Shown here: piece by piece, positions 1-12,700 of the stretch | How the letters are laid out: each line of letters starts with the position of its first letter | Position numbering within the stretch: position 1 is the stretch's first letter | Origin: Micromussa lordhowensis | Taxonomy: Eukaryota; Cnidaria; Anthozoa; Scleractinia; Lobophylliidae | Assembly (NCBI GenBank): GCA_964020085.1 | Contig: OZ026604.1 | Coordinates: 21,891,886 to 21,955,885 of the forward strand | Length of the DNA stretch: 64,000 nucleotides | Direction: 5' to 3' | The notes under the pieces: generated by a model | The model's input: the letters and a program-made list of their open reading frames with translations, nothing else | What the model was told of the DNA's origin: nothing | Database searches by the model: none | Translations under genes and position numbers: made by a program

Positions 1-687
1 TTAGAAAATGTATATATATTTTACTTCAGCATTTTGTAGTTATCAAGATTTGTTCAGTGTGTCTGTTGGTATAAAAACGTGCCCTGCTGAAGATGCTACG
101 AATTCGCTCAGTTCCAAAGAGAAATACGAAAAATTAGCCGTGATGGTATATGTTCGTCAACAAACTTGGAAGTTGGTCATTTTGTGTTGTGGATTTGCAA
201 AGGACGGCTACGAAATGTATCAAGGTGCACAGTATACGTGGAGGCGCGGTGGCCTCATGGTTAGTGCGCTCAACTCCGGAGCGAGCGCTCCGGGTTCGAG
301 CCCTGGCCAGGCACATTGTGCTGTGTTCTTAGGCAAGACACTTTACTCTCACGGTGCCTCTCTGCTCCCAGGTGTATAAATGGGTGCCGGCGAATTTAAT
401 GCTGGGGTTAACCCTGCAATGGACTAGCATCCCATCCAGGGGGGAGTAGAAATATTCCTAGTCGCTTCATGCCACCGTAACCGGGATAAGCTCCGGCCTT
501 ATGAGCCACTTGGCTCGTATGCAGACTTTACCTCCCTTTCCCACAGTATACATGTACAGATCCATTGTTTTTTTGTTTGGCGTGTTTTGTGTTAAGTCCG
601 TCAGTTGGCAGAATTCACATGTCACGGGACCTCGGGTGTGGAAGAGTTCAAAGATGCAATTTAAACCTTGTTTTTCTTTACAAACAG
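1..687. other. Intron of WDR35 upstream of the first visible exon
   Basis: No exon of the gene is recognisable before the acceptor ending at 687. The stretch is mostly a tRNA-derived SINE (243-535). The 123-codon frame at 8-379 runs through the SINE head and has no family resemblance. Confidence 0.6.
243..535 (+). mobile_element. tRNA-derived SINE, family A (fullest copy)
   Basis: The head has an A-box-like segment (tggcctcatggttagtg) and a B box GGTTCGAGCCC, followed by a body with ggtgtataaatg, actagcatcccatccagg and agtcgcttcatgc. Related copies occur at 8108-8245, 10336-10406, 25022-25295, 29706-29995 and 42103-42275. Confidence 0.75.
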
Positions 688-2243
688 GATCCGGACCATC
701 CAAGCAAAGAAAACTTGATGGACTTGGAGGTTAAGGTAGGATATAGTGGCGATACGTGCCTTTGTACGATTTTAAAGTCTGGTTTGACAACTCGCCAACA
801 CTCAGTCTTTCCGAGACAAGTTGCTAATCAACGTGACGTCATGGCTAATGAGATGTTTAATAAATAGATTCCATGGTGCCTTGCGTCTGTTCAGTAATAG
901 ATCACAGATGACGTCAAAATGTGGTAAGAGCTAAAACGTGACACACGAGGCGATAGCCGAGTGTGTCACTGATATTCTTACTACATTTCAATTATTGATC
1001 AGACGCGGCATGGAGTCTATTTGTATGGTAGAGAAACAAAGAAATCGTTATGACTTCATGAAATGTCTGCTATCCAATAAATCATAAGTAGGTACAATCA
1101 AAATACCTTGCTACCCCTTGCTATTTTCCTCAACAGTATAATACTTTCTTTTTTTCTGCAGTCTCTGCGCGATGCTGGTGACCTGTTGGAAAAAGTTGGC
1201 ATTCCTGATGCGTACCAGTTTATCGAAGATAATCCTCACCCGAGATTGTGGTATGAATTTAAATCATTTGGTAAAACGCAGCCGTTAGAGTTCACTTCCC
1301 TTACATACATTGACATATTCCCCTTGGTTATTGAAACACACTAATGAAAAACCAACAATCACTTGTGAAAAATTTCTCCGCATGTGACCAAATGGCCCAA
1401 TTCAGCCTACCAGACAAAAAGCAAAAAGCTGTAAAAAAAAAGGCGTCAAAATGAACCACATTGGCGCTTGGCTGATTTTAATCCGACTTTTTCAAAAGAC
1501 ACGAAAATCTTTCAAAACAGAAACTTTGTCTACAGTAAACCTTGGAATTGGCAGTTTTTAGCTTTTAGGCGGTAAGAATGAAGCGTTGAAACAGACGTTC
1601 ACAGCGTTTGCACACTGCAGTTCTTCATTCTGGTAATACATATCAACAGGTGTTTATCCGAGCAATTTATTTTTAGTGATTTTTTTAATTTCACTGTTTA
1701 CTCGTGTTACCTCTGATATTGCAGGCGCCTGTTGGCCGAGTCTTCCCTTGAGAGACTGGAGCTAGAAGTAGCGGAGAAGGCGTTTGTTCGTTGTCAGGAT
1801 TATCAAGGAATCAAGTTTGTCAAGAGGCTCGCTAAGTTAGACGTGAGTCTAGTTTGGTTCAAGCCTTTGTAACCTGAAGAACCAGACCTCTTTCTGTATT
1901 CAGCAACATGGATCTCATTTGAGCCACGTCATCATTTGGAATTTTTCGGCTCCAGTCCCAGACGCGTGACGATCGGGAAAGGAATAGCCCTTTTCACGGT
2001 TAATTTTTCTCATTTGCATTACATTGTAATCCAACGTGCGTGCGAGGCAATTTCCGGCTAAACTACAAAATAGCCCGAAATTGCCTCACATACATGCTAG
2101 TTTATATTGTGATGCAAATGAGAAAAGTTTACCGTGAAAAGGGCTATTCCTTTCCCGCTTCACGCGTCTGGGACTGGAGCCGAAAAAATTCCAAAGTGAA
2201 ATGAGATCCATGTTTTTGATTGGCTATTGCATGCAACGACCAA

Positions 2244-2276
<33 letters not shown>

Positions 2277-5200
2277 CTCTAGTGCGCACGCTATTCATTG
2301 GTCACGCGCGTGCCACGTCATTTTCAAGCGCGCGCACCGAGTCGAAAACTTAACAAAATAGAGAGCTGATGACCTTTGCGTTAACTTGGTGTGCGAATAT
2401 TTTTGTTGGAAGCTCGGTGACCCCCACTTTTTTTTCGGCAGATCACTTCCTTTTTTAACTCTCTACATTATACTAAAAAAACAAAAAAATCTGTGTGTGG
2501 GAAGTTGTAATTATTTGTCATATACTATTAAAAAAGGGTCGAATTGGTACATGGAGACAGGTGTGCGTGACTTAGAAGTTGTCTTTTTAAAGGCTAATTC
2601 TAGCAGATTTAATGACATACGTAGCAAAGATCTATCAATTAGGCCTATATAAGCCGTGTTAAACACTCATAGCTTAGAGATGATTCTTCAACTTAAATAT
2701 ATGCCGATAGTAATGAATCCGGCCAGAATCGCCTCGAATGACTGAGAATCGTAGAAATGCTATGGTCTGAGCTACGCTTTATCTTGAAAACGAGTTCGGT
2801 GACCCCCGATTTTTTTTACGTTTTTTATCTAATCTTATCATTTTCTACCGTCAGTCAAAGTTTTAAAAAAATCTGTGTGTGGGAAGTTTTTGGGCGCGAA
2901 CGTCCTTAAAGAACAGTTGAAGTCCATGTTCCCGCTGGTTTATGTAGTCGGTACAAAGTCAACTTCGATGTTTTTCGAACCCTTGATTTTTCACTCGATT
3001 ATTCGAAGCAAAGTTTGCTCCCTTGGCAAAATTTATTAGAAGAAATGTACGCTCGATTTTGCCAACCTCCTGATTTCTCGAACCAATTTCCGTTTTCCTG
3101 GATGGTTTAAAAAATCACGGTTCCACTGCGGTAACAAAGACCCGAATGCCGCTTATAAAAAGGTAGAAGTTGGGGGTAAAATTTTACTATTCCACTCCTG
3201 CAGCCATACAAATTATCTTAAATTAGGAACTGCAAATGGTCCAGATTCCCCAACCTTCAACTTACTTTGCTGTGACTTTAATAAACTCTTCTGCTGACCT
3301 GCTGTGATAATTTCATTTTAAGGTGACTCGAAACAGTTTCTAGCACTTTCCAAGACTTGATTGGTCATTATAACCACTACATCTATTTATCAGTTGATGC
3401 CAAACTCGTGGTATCAAAACACTGCCCAATCATTGGTGAACATGTTGCTGTCAATTTTGTAGTTCAATAGGTTACCATAGCAACACTGTGACCTGCTAAA
3501 AACACCCTTAATTTTAGCTTTAAGCTCTTATAACTCATGAACGAGCTTGGTGACCCCTATTCTTTATTAGGGACCTTTAGATCGGAGGACGAGGACGACT
3601 GCGAGTACGAGTTTTCCATACTGAGCATGCGCATAGGGTTTGGAGGCCGACATTTTTCGAAGTGCGCGTGCTCAGAACAGAAAACTCGTACTCGTAGTCG
3701 TAGTCGTCCTCGTCCTCCGATCTAAAGGTCCCTATTATAGAATTCTGATAAACATGACAAGATGCAACTTTTTGTAAAGTTTAAAAACTTCTGTGGTGTA
3801 AGTTCAGAGCCACCTTAATTTACCTGAACAGAAAGAAATACTAATTGTTTAGCATTCTCAGACGTTCGTGTTCATTAACAGAATGAAACCAAGAAGAGAG
3901 CCGAAGTCGCTGCATATTTCAAGCGATTCGAGGAGGCAGAAAGACTCTACTTGGAAATGGACAGAAGGTATTGCTTACTTATTGCGATGGCGTTAAACCC
4001 AGACGCGATTAATTTCATTCAATGTCATCCATTTTCACTGCACAAATTATAAGCCATAAGAAAATATACAAGCAATAAATTATATATTACGAAATGAAAA
4101 GAAGAATAGCAGCCAGGAAGGACTAGAAAGGAGCATTAGAACCATACGTGCTAGGCAACCCAATTGCGTTGTCGATTAATTCCACAACGCAAAGAAGCGG
4201 CCGCCATTTCACTAAAAAAACTACACACTATTAGGCTACTCACTCTCCACAACAGAATAGATAGCGAGTAGTGTAGCCAATCAGAGAACGGCATTCGTTA
4301 TAGAACTCTAGCAGATTTATGCTAATAAAAGTTAGACCCTGTGTTAGATATTGAAATAGAACTATGAACACTTAAAATTCTGGTATTAGACTTTGTACAT
4401 TTAAATTTTTCAGAGACCTTGCTGTTGACTTGAGATTGAAGCTGGGAGACTGGTTCAGAGTTGTTCAACTCCTTAAAACCGGAGGGGGAGGAGGTAAGTA
4501 CACTGGGCGGGAGGGGGGGGGGGTATAGAACCCGCACACTTTTTCTGTAGTGCTGCAATGCCAGAAGCTCAGTGATTGGGAGAACTAAACATCCCAAAGA
4601 AAAAGACAGCAAGAAAAGGAAAACGAAGAAGAAAAGGAATTCCGGTTTCCATTCTTTATTCGTCCATAGAAGCTGCTATAACAACAGCTTAATAATAATA
4701 ATACAAAAGCAGGACGAACACGAAGACATGACTAACCTAGAATGACCTAAATCTCCCGCCAAATGCCTAAATAATCCTTAAACGTCCCGTGACATCCCGC
4801 GAACCTCTCCATCGACCCGTCAGAATAATAATTTCTGACTAATTCGTCCCTCAATCGCCAAAAATTACATTTGTCACGAGTTATGAAGCAAATTTGGCGA
4901 TGTACAAAGTCATCTCTAAATTGAAAAACCATTAAAATAATACTTTGCTTATGTAGAAAAAACCAACGATGTAATAATAATCCAAAAGGGAACTAGCTTG
5001 CTTAAGGATGGCGAACATTAACATGCATTGCAAACGAAGAACTTGAAAACGCTAGGCTAAACTTTTCTAGATTGTAGCTCCTCTAAAATTAGCACCGTAC
5101 TGTGGACATGTGATGTATGCCAAAGACGGGATTAAGAGTCGAATGTATTACGAAGCAGAAGCATTGACGTCATATACCGTGACACGTGATCTAGCTCGTT

Positions 5201-5941
5201 TAACTGTATGTTTCAGGTGATGATCAACTTTTGGAGCAGGCCTGGAACGCAATTGGTGATTACTACGCTGACCGGCAAAAGTGGCAGAACGCGGTCACAT
5301 ATTACGTCCAAGGAAGGAACCAGGCGCGGCTCGCCGAGTGCTATTACATGCTGGAGGATTATAATGGGCTGGAGAAAATGGTCAATACTTTACCAGAAAA
5401 TCATGTCCTGCTATCGGTCAGTATACATAGAAATCAATAGACCTTTTAAGCTTGTGCGGTTTGTTGTCCCATTTCAGACCATGTGATGGTATTCTTGAGA
5501 ATTCTTGCTTTCAAAATTTTCCAATAGTCGCAGATACATGAATGAATAATTTTAGATAGATAAAAGAACGATTCTCAGCTCTGGAGAACATCACGTGGTC
5601 TAAAACATTGTGTTATTGTGTTAGTAGCAGACTCAGAGTCTCCCAGTGATGTAGTGTGCCAATAAAATCCACATTGCTGTGTCTGTAGAAGAAATTAGTT
5701 TTGTTTTTGTTTGTTTGTTTGTTTTGTTAATGAGCATTGTCTGTTTTGCAGGAAATTGCTGTTATGTTTTCTACAGTTGGTATGTGTGAACAGGCAGTGG
5801 CTGCTTTTACCAAGGTACATGGGTTATTGACCAAGTGTGAGGTCAAGATGGCTGGATATTGGCCGAGTGCTTTTTTATTATATGGCTTTTGGGGAAATTT
5901 TTCTTGCGGGACAAGGCGGGTTGTCCCGAGAGGGCAAGATG

Positions 5942-5972
<31 letters not shown>

Positions 5973-6503
5973 CAACGCAGGATTTGATTCATCTTGCCCG
6001 CTCGCGGAGCTAGCCATTTAATAAAAGGACTTATTTTTTCATCCAATCAGAAGAAAAACCAGAACCAATCGTGACTCGCGCGCACACGTTTTTCCGCGCC
6101 TCGCGTCAGCTGCACATGTTTACTTCGAGTTTTGATTGGTTCACTGAATTGTCTGTGTTCTTTGTGATTGGCTTAAGTGATTACTTTGGTTTTGGTTTCA
6201 CGAAACTCAACTGAAAACCCCTCTATATGCACTCTTTTCATTTCTCACTTATTTTCCAATACACTGTGCCTTTAGACAGGGAAAGTGAAAGAAGCTATTG
6301 ACTGCTGTGTTCATCTTAACCAATGGGACCAAGCCATTGAATTGGCCAAGCAGCATAACATCAAAGAGATCGACACGCTACTTGCCAAATACGCTTCTTA
6401 CCTCCTAGACAAGAAAAAGACGCTAGACGCTATCGAACTGTATCCTTTCAATCTACGTTCTTCATTTGAAATCCAACTCACTCTGCGTTAAATATAACCA
6501 TCC

Positions 6504-6537
<34 letters not shown>

Positions 6538-6662
6538 GAGAGTTTTCATTGGCTAAGCCATCATGGTATATGAGCCATTATACGATGATCTACAAAAATG
6601 GCGAGCGTATGCGTTATTTTTTTGGGCCTTTTTGTTTTTATTGTAGTCTAGTTTTCTATATT

Positions 6663-6720
<58 letters not shown>

Positions 6721-9700
6721 TATAGCCAACTCGGCGCTACCCGCCTCGTTGGCTATCTATCAGCTCGTATCCAACGCGCGCTCGTGGAATAATTGTTAAA
6801 TATTTCCTTTGTGCATATACTTGCCTTTCTGTTGTTATTCTGCCTTAGTGAACTATTATTTCAAGGTTGCCAGTGATTTGAAGGTAATATTGTATTAAGG
6901 GTTGACAAACAACTTAATTAACTTGCTACAGTGGCTTTCATTTGAGTGTCGAAAAGTAACTGGCTTTGCATCACTACACTACATGATTGGCTTGAAAAAC
7001 TCGCGCCACTTTCTCATCCAGTCAGAAGTAAAACCAAAACCAATCGTGACTCGCTTGCCAACGTTTTCCCGCGCTTCCCGTCAGCCACACGCAGTTCGAG
7101 TTTTGATTGGTTTACTGGCTTTTCTGTGTCCCTTGTGATTGGCTACAGTGATTTGGTTTTGGTTTTGGTTTTTCAACACTTAATTCAAAACCGCTCCAGG
7201 CGTGACTAACACAAAGAGTAACTAATCAGATTCGTGTTCAGGTTGCTTTTAAGATTTCTCGGCAACCGTAAGAAAACCGCTTCACTGGCTGGCATGATAA
7301 CTTAACAGGCCATGAGCTACAACTTCTGCGATGTTGAAACAGCAGAAACACGTATGCAATCGATATCAGTTGAAACACCAAAGGTTGTGTGTCAGTTTTG
7401 TTATGATGCCTTAACGATGTTTAGCTATCGTAAAGCAAATCACTTTATTGATGCTGCGAAACTCCTTTTCAAAGTAAGTGTCTTCCTGTCTTCCTTTATA
7501 CACATATCAAAACTGCGGGGAAAAGAATCCTGAATATCGACTTGAGCAATTATCATCTCATAGTGAATCGCATCACACCTTTTCTCGTTTTATTTATTTT
7601 ATTTTATTTTTTGCCACACACAATAGAATAAATGAAAATACATGGATTAAATGACAATACCAAGAAATTACAATGATTATAGTAAATTACAGATATAGTA
7701 CACAAATAGATATATAAAAGTACAAATATAAGGTTTAATACAGAAGTAAAAAAATATATATATATTTGAATAAAGAAAACAAAATGGCGACGGAACCTAA
7801 AAAGAAACCACAGGACTTGTAGGCTTAGGTTCCCTCTCGAAAAGCAAAAGGTGATTGAATTAAATTTATTACGACAAGTATGACAACCCTTATTCAGTAT
7901 GAGAACAGAGTTAATAGTTGTAGATTGAAGATGCCTTTAGGTTTTTTTTAAAAGACGCCAGTGAGGAAGAGCCCGAAATTTCAGGAGAAAGAGGGGTGAT
8001 TTCGTTCGCTGAGGGGTGTGATTTGTTCAACTTTGTGATGATTTCCCACCCCCCACCCCCATCCAAAGAAACTAGAGCACCCGTGTCCCGCACACGTATC
8101 CCGCACCGCTGGTGCTTGTCTCCGGTTTCTGTAGCATGAAACGACAAGGAGTACTCCCTACTGGATGGGATGTTAGTCCATTACAGGGGTACCCATTCCG
8201 GTTCCCATTTATATATACCTGGGTGGAAACAGGCACTGCGAGAGTTCCACTGCTTAATTCTGGGATGAACGAAGGTATTAGTTTCTAAAGAAACTGTACG
8301 GTGTGCAGGGGCGTAGCTAGGGGGCGGGTCCTGGGGTGCTCGCGACCCTTCTTCTGTGAACCTTTTTTTAGCAAACAACCTACAGCAGGTGACAAAAACG
8401 ACGTGACAATCTGGTGAGTACCCTCACTTTGACACAGTGTGACCCCCCTTTGAAAAATCCTGGCTACGCCCCCGGTGTGTTAGAAGGCCCTAATACGGGA
8501 TATTTCAGTGGGGAAAATGTAATGGGATATGGGATATTTAGATCAGATAAAACCCCGGATATAGAGTAAGCAATTCGTTCATTTTTGCCATTGTATCAAA
8601 GGGACACGGGATATTTAGCCCAAAAATGAACGGGATGTGGGATACTAAGACCCCGTCTTTGAAGGGGCCTCACTTAGCTGTGCATCATCTTGAAGTTGCG
8701 TAAGGTAAATGAACCACCGTAGCGCGTTGGTGAAGCTGACTTTTCGAGCGTTAGCCACCGTGGTTTACTCAGTCCAGCGTCCAACCCATTGACCATCAAA
8801 CCACTGTTCCTGTTAAGTAGAGCACAGAATGTGCCGTAACTATGATAGCAATATATGTATATTTTTTTTTTCCTTCTTTTATTGATTTTTAATTCATCTT
8901 ATCGCAGGTCGCCGGTGAAGTGGCAGACGCCAAGACTAACCCACTTCGTGCCAAAAAATTGTACGTCCTAGCAGCTTTACTGGTAAGTTTGAATGTCTGG
9001 TTTTAATTCTCACCGGCGTTGTTTAATATATTGTGGTACGTCGCTCAGCTGATTAAGCTATAAGAATACTAACTTCAGTGAGATTCTCCACGAGCCATAG
9101 TCTGCGTGGCAGATGTTTCCTTCCATTTTCCAGATGGAGCAAGCGAGCGAGCAAGCAAACCAGCGCAGCTTGGGTGAGCAAAAAATGGGGAGAAGGGAGG
9201 AGGGGGTTCATTTTTTGTCCCCTCCCCATCCCCCTGCTCCTTATTTTTTCGCACTCGCTCGCAGTTTCGTATGCTTTTGGAAATGAACGCTTACTACACA
9301 GGCTACACGAGTCAGTGAACGTCTACTTACCCTTTCCACTGTTCGTTTGATACCGATATTTTGCGTTACCCTTGTCTGTTACCGATATTTTGAGTTACCC
9401 TTGTCTGTTACCGATATTTTGCGTTACCGTTGTCGTGCGTTAACTCTGTGTTACCGTTTTACTTTAAGGTGGAAAATTATCATGAGCACGTGAAGATGAC
9501 GAAGATGAAAACAGCTTCTGGAAGAGAGAAGAAGAGCACGAGAGAGGTTGGTAGTGAGTTAAGGAGAATTTGTTTTCCGTGATACCTCGGTCCCACTGTC
9601 TCTCGCTCCAGGTGCCAGGAAGAAGAGAGACACTGGGAAGGAGGTTGCTTTCCGTATTAGAAGTGACTTGTTAGATTCACAAGCTTAACCACCTTGAACA

Positions 9701-12700
9701 CTTGACATTTTATTCGACATTTTCCTTTTGTGGTAGTTGTAGTATCAGGGTTTTTGTACAATCAAAAACCTGTACAGTAGGCAGAGGTCAACTTAAAAAA
9801 AAAAATAGAACTCAATGAGCTCCAGGAGAGCTCTAAGATATGGTTTGGTGGTACTGGTCAGCGGATACCTTGTTTTGACAGACGGATTTAGGGCCAATTA
9901 TGTGACAACCAGCAGCAATGGGGCTTCCGCTTAAGCGCCTTCGGCGCGCAGGTGCTCCGGTATAAGAACCTTCATTCCAATCTATATTCACTCAAAAACA
10001 GTATGCAAAAACTGTTAAGTGTTGATGAGTGTTCTCACTGTAAATCTCGACTCTTTCTGTTTTTAATCGTTTTCGTTTTATGTTTTGTCTTACAGGTGAT
10101 ATATTCAGAGGTAATGTCAGTCGAGTGGCAGGTAGAACTGTAGATTTACGAAGCTAGTTTCCGCTTAGTTGATAAGAATGCGCAGATGCAAATATGCGAA
10201 AGTAGTAGAACTAGGTAGAATGTTTTAGGTACATGACAGCAGTTGATTTCAACACCTTGTAGTTATATAAGTATCTTGAGACTGAAAAAAGAATCCTTGT
10301 AATAGCAAATTGGAGCATCAACATGTTCACCGCTCTCGGCACTTGACTCCGGTTTCTGTAGCATTCAGTGATTAGGAGTAGTTTCACTCCTCCTGGATGG
10401 GATCGTCACGCAACCTTCCTTCCCCACGAACGTAAGGACGATTGCGTGACGAGCTTAAGAACCTATATCTTACAAGGCCAAGGATGGAAAGAGGCAGCTA
10501 CAGCAACTGAAACAGTATAACGGAACAACAAAACAACTCCTATTCCTTGCAAGTTTCCATCGCTTAGTTAATTACGACGTGTTAATCATTAAACAGGCGA
10601 CATCTGCCTTAGCTGGCTTGCTGGAAGAGGACGCCATTGCTACTGATGAGAGTAAAATCATCGATAATGCCTGGAGAGGAGCTGAGGTAAATTAAATCGT
10701 TTTTGTAACGTACCAAAATTTTCGATCAGATCACAGAGAACTGCTCAATTTCAAGTTTAGGAAAGTAGAAAAACTTCAAAGAAGTACTATTGAACCAAAA
10801 CTAAACATGGATGGGTAAGATTGGGAAAGATTGACGCGGATTACGAAATGGCAAAACTTGAAATGTCTAAAGTTGCACTATCCAAGTCCTAACTTTTAAT
10901 TCCCTGTAGTACAAAACGTCTTTACTCAGTTTCATTAAATTCGGTATTTTAATAGTTTGTCTTCCATTTGCAGGCATATCATTTCTTTCTCTTGGCGCAA
11001 AGACAAATGTACGAGGGAGCCATAGATGCTGCAATGAAAACGGTGAGAATCGAAGCATCATCTAACCTGGCTTTTGCAAACGGGGGAAAGGGATGTTTTA
11101 TCTCTGAAAAAAGCTATGTAGCATTAGATTTCTAATTCTAGCGTGCTATTAAGTGGTGGGCTTTCGAAAGTAAATTTGGTGGAGGGGGTGGGATCTTCTG
11201 GACTCGCTGGACTTGTAATCCGGGCGCCGGTTGTTCGAAAGCCGATTAAAATAACCCGAGGTTAGCGGTTATTCCGCGATTAAATTTCTTATTCCCGGGA
11301 TAGCTAATCGGGGGATAAAATGGTGTTCCTGAAAACAGATTTAATCTTTGATTAACTATTCTTCGATTAAACTCAGATTAAGCCAGTAAAACCGGTCTGT
11401 GGTGGGAGAAAATGGTGTAGCACTAGGGGAGGGAAAGGATAATTTTGACGGCTCCTACAATATTGATACGAACTTGCTGTTGAATGAAATGAAAAAGAAA
11501 GCCCAATTCTTATATCTCAGCTCAATTTGCTTTCTATAAGGACCAATAAAAATGCTTACAGTAAAATTAGAGTTGTTATAAAGCTTACTGAATCGTGCAT
11601 CAGTGAGCTCTTGAAAACGCTTACCGATTTAATTTTCAGCCTTACGTCTTTCAGGTCTTTGTAAACTTGTGTAGAAATTTAGAATAGCCTCTGTTCGCAT
11701 TGACTAATAAATTTAGTTTGGCTAAGGGAATATACTAAAAATTAGGAATGCCATAAACTAAGCAATGAAGCAAAAGCGAGGATTTATGATCTTAATTTTG
11801 CCGACTGAGATAAACAACTTTTTGAAGAACAAGCAAGGTCGACAACAAACTTAACACAAATAACAATATTTTGTCCATAAAACACTCGCCTTTATCAAGG
11901 AGCCTTTAATTCCACCACTGATCTTTCCTTTTGCATTACAGCGGCTAGTAAGCGACGGTTTGTATCTCTGAGAGCGGAAATGTTGAAAATTCTTGCGTCG
12001 TTCTCGTCATGTAAAACAGTTTGCGGATCGCCGAACAGCGATCTGTCTGTGTTGTAAAAACATGAAAAAGCGCGGGAAAACCAGACGCGGAATGACTCGT
12101 CCATTAGAGAATAGTAAAACCCAATTCGGAAAAGTCGTCAGGTAGGCTGAATATTGCTTTTCGTTCCTTGCCGGGCTTGGCATTAAAGCAAAATGAAAAA
12201 ACCGTAAGTCCGCCATTTTGATTTGTTTGTCCACTTTTTCATCCGATTAGCGAGTTAATCCACCTCGCTAGGTGTGTTAAATTTAACCCTTAGTTTAATC
12301 CTTGGATAGTGTTAATCGAGCTTCGAGGAACAGAATTTAATAGAAGGATAAAGTTACTCCGTGGATTAGGATGATTTAATCGTGGGTTAGCGCTAATCGT
12401 CTTTCGAACAACCGGGGCCGGAGGTCCCGGGTTCAATTCCTCCTCCCTTCCACTGGATGGATTTGTCTTCGGTGGCCCCGAATTCAACTCCTCCATGCAG
12501 TGTAAATATCCAACTGGTCAGCCTCCCACCAGTTGGGATTCTTAACTTGTTATGTTTAATATTTGTTTGTTACGCGCATTTGATATAAATGTTAATTATT
12601 ATTATTGTTGTTTTGAAAGTCCCAATGTGTAACTCGCGTCCCAGCATAATTTACTCCGTACCATGTGACCGGATCGTGCAAAGGGCCTATTCTACCGGTA

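Noticed and set aside
8..379. 123-codon frame at the left edge
   Set aside because: Runs into a SINE head; no resemblance to WDR35 and no splice context.
11895..12234. Overlapping minus-strand frames of 69 and 75 codons inside the 1.2-kb element
   Set aside because: Could be a transposase remnant, but no motif is recognisable, so I did not call a gene.
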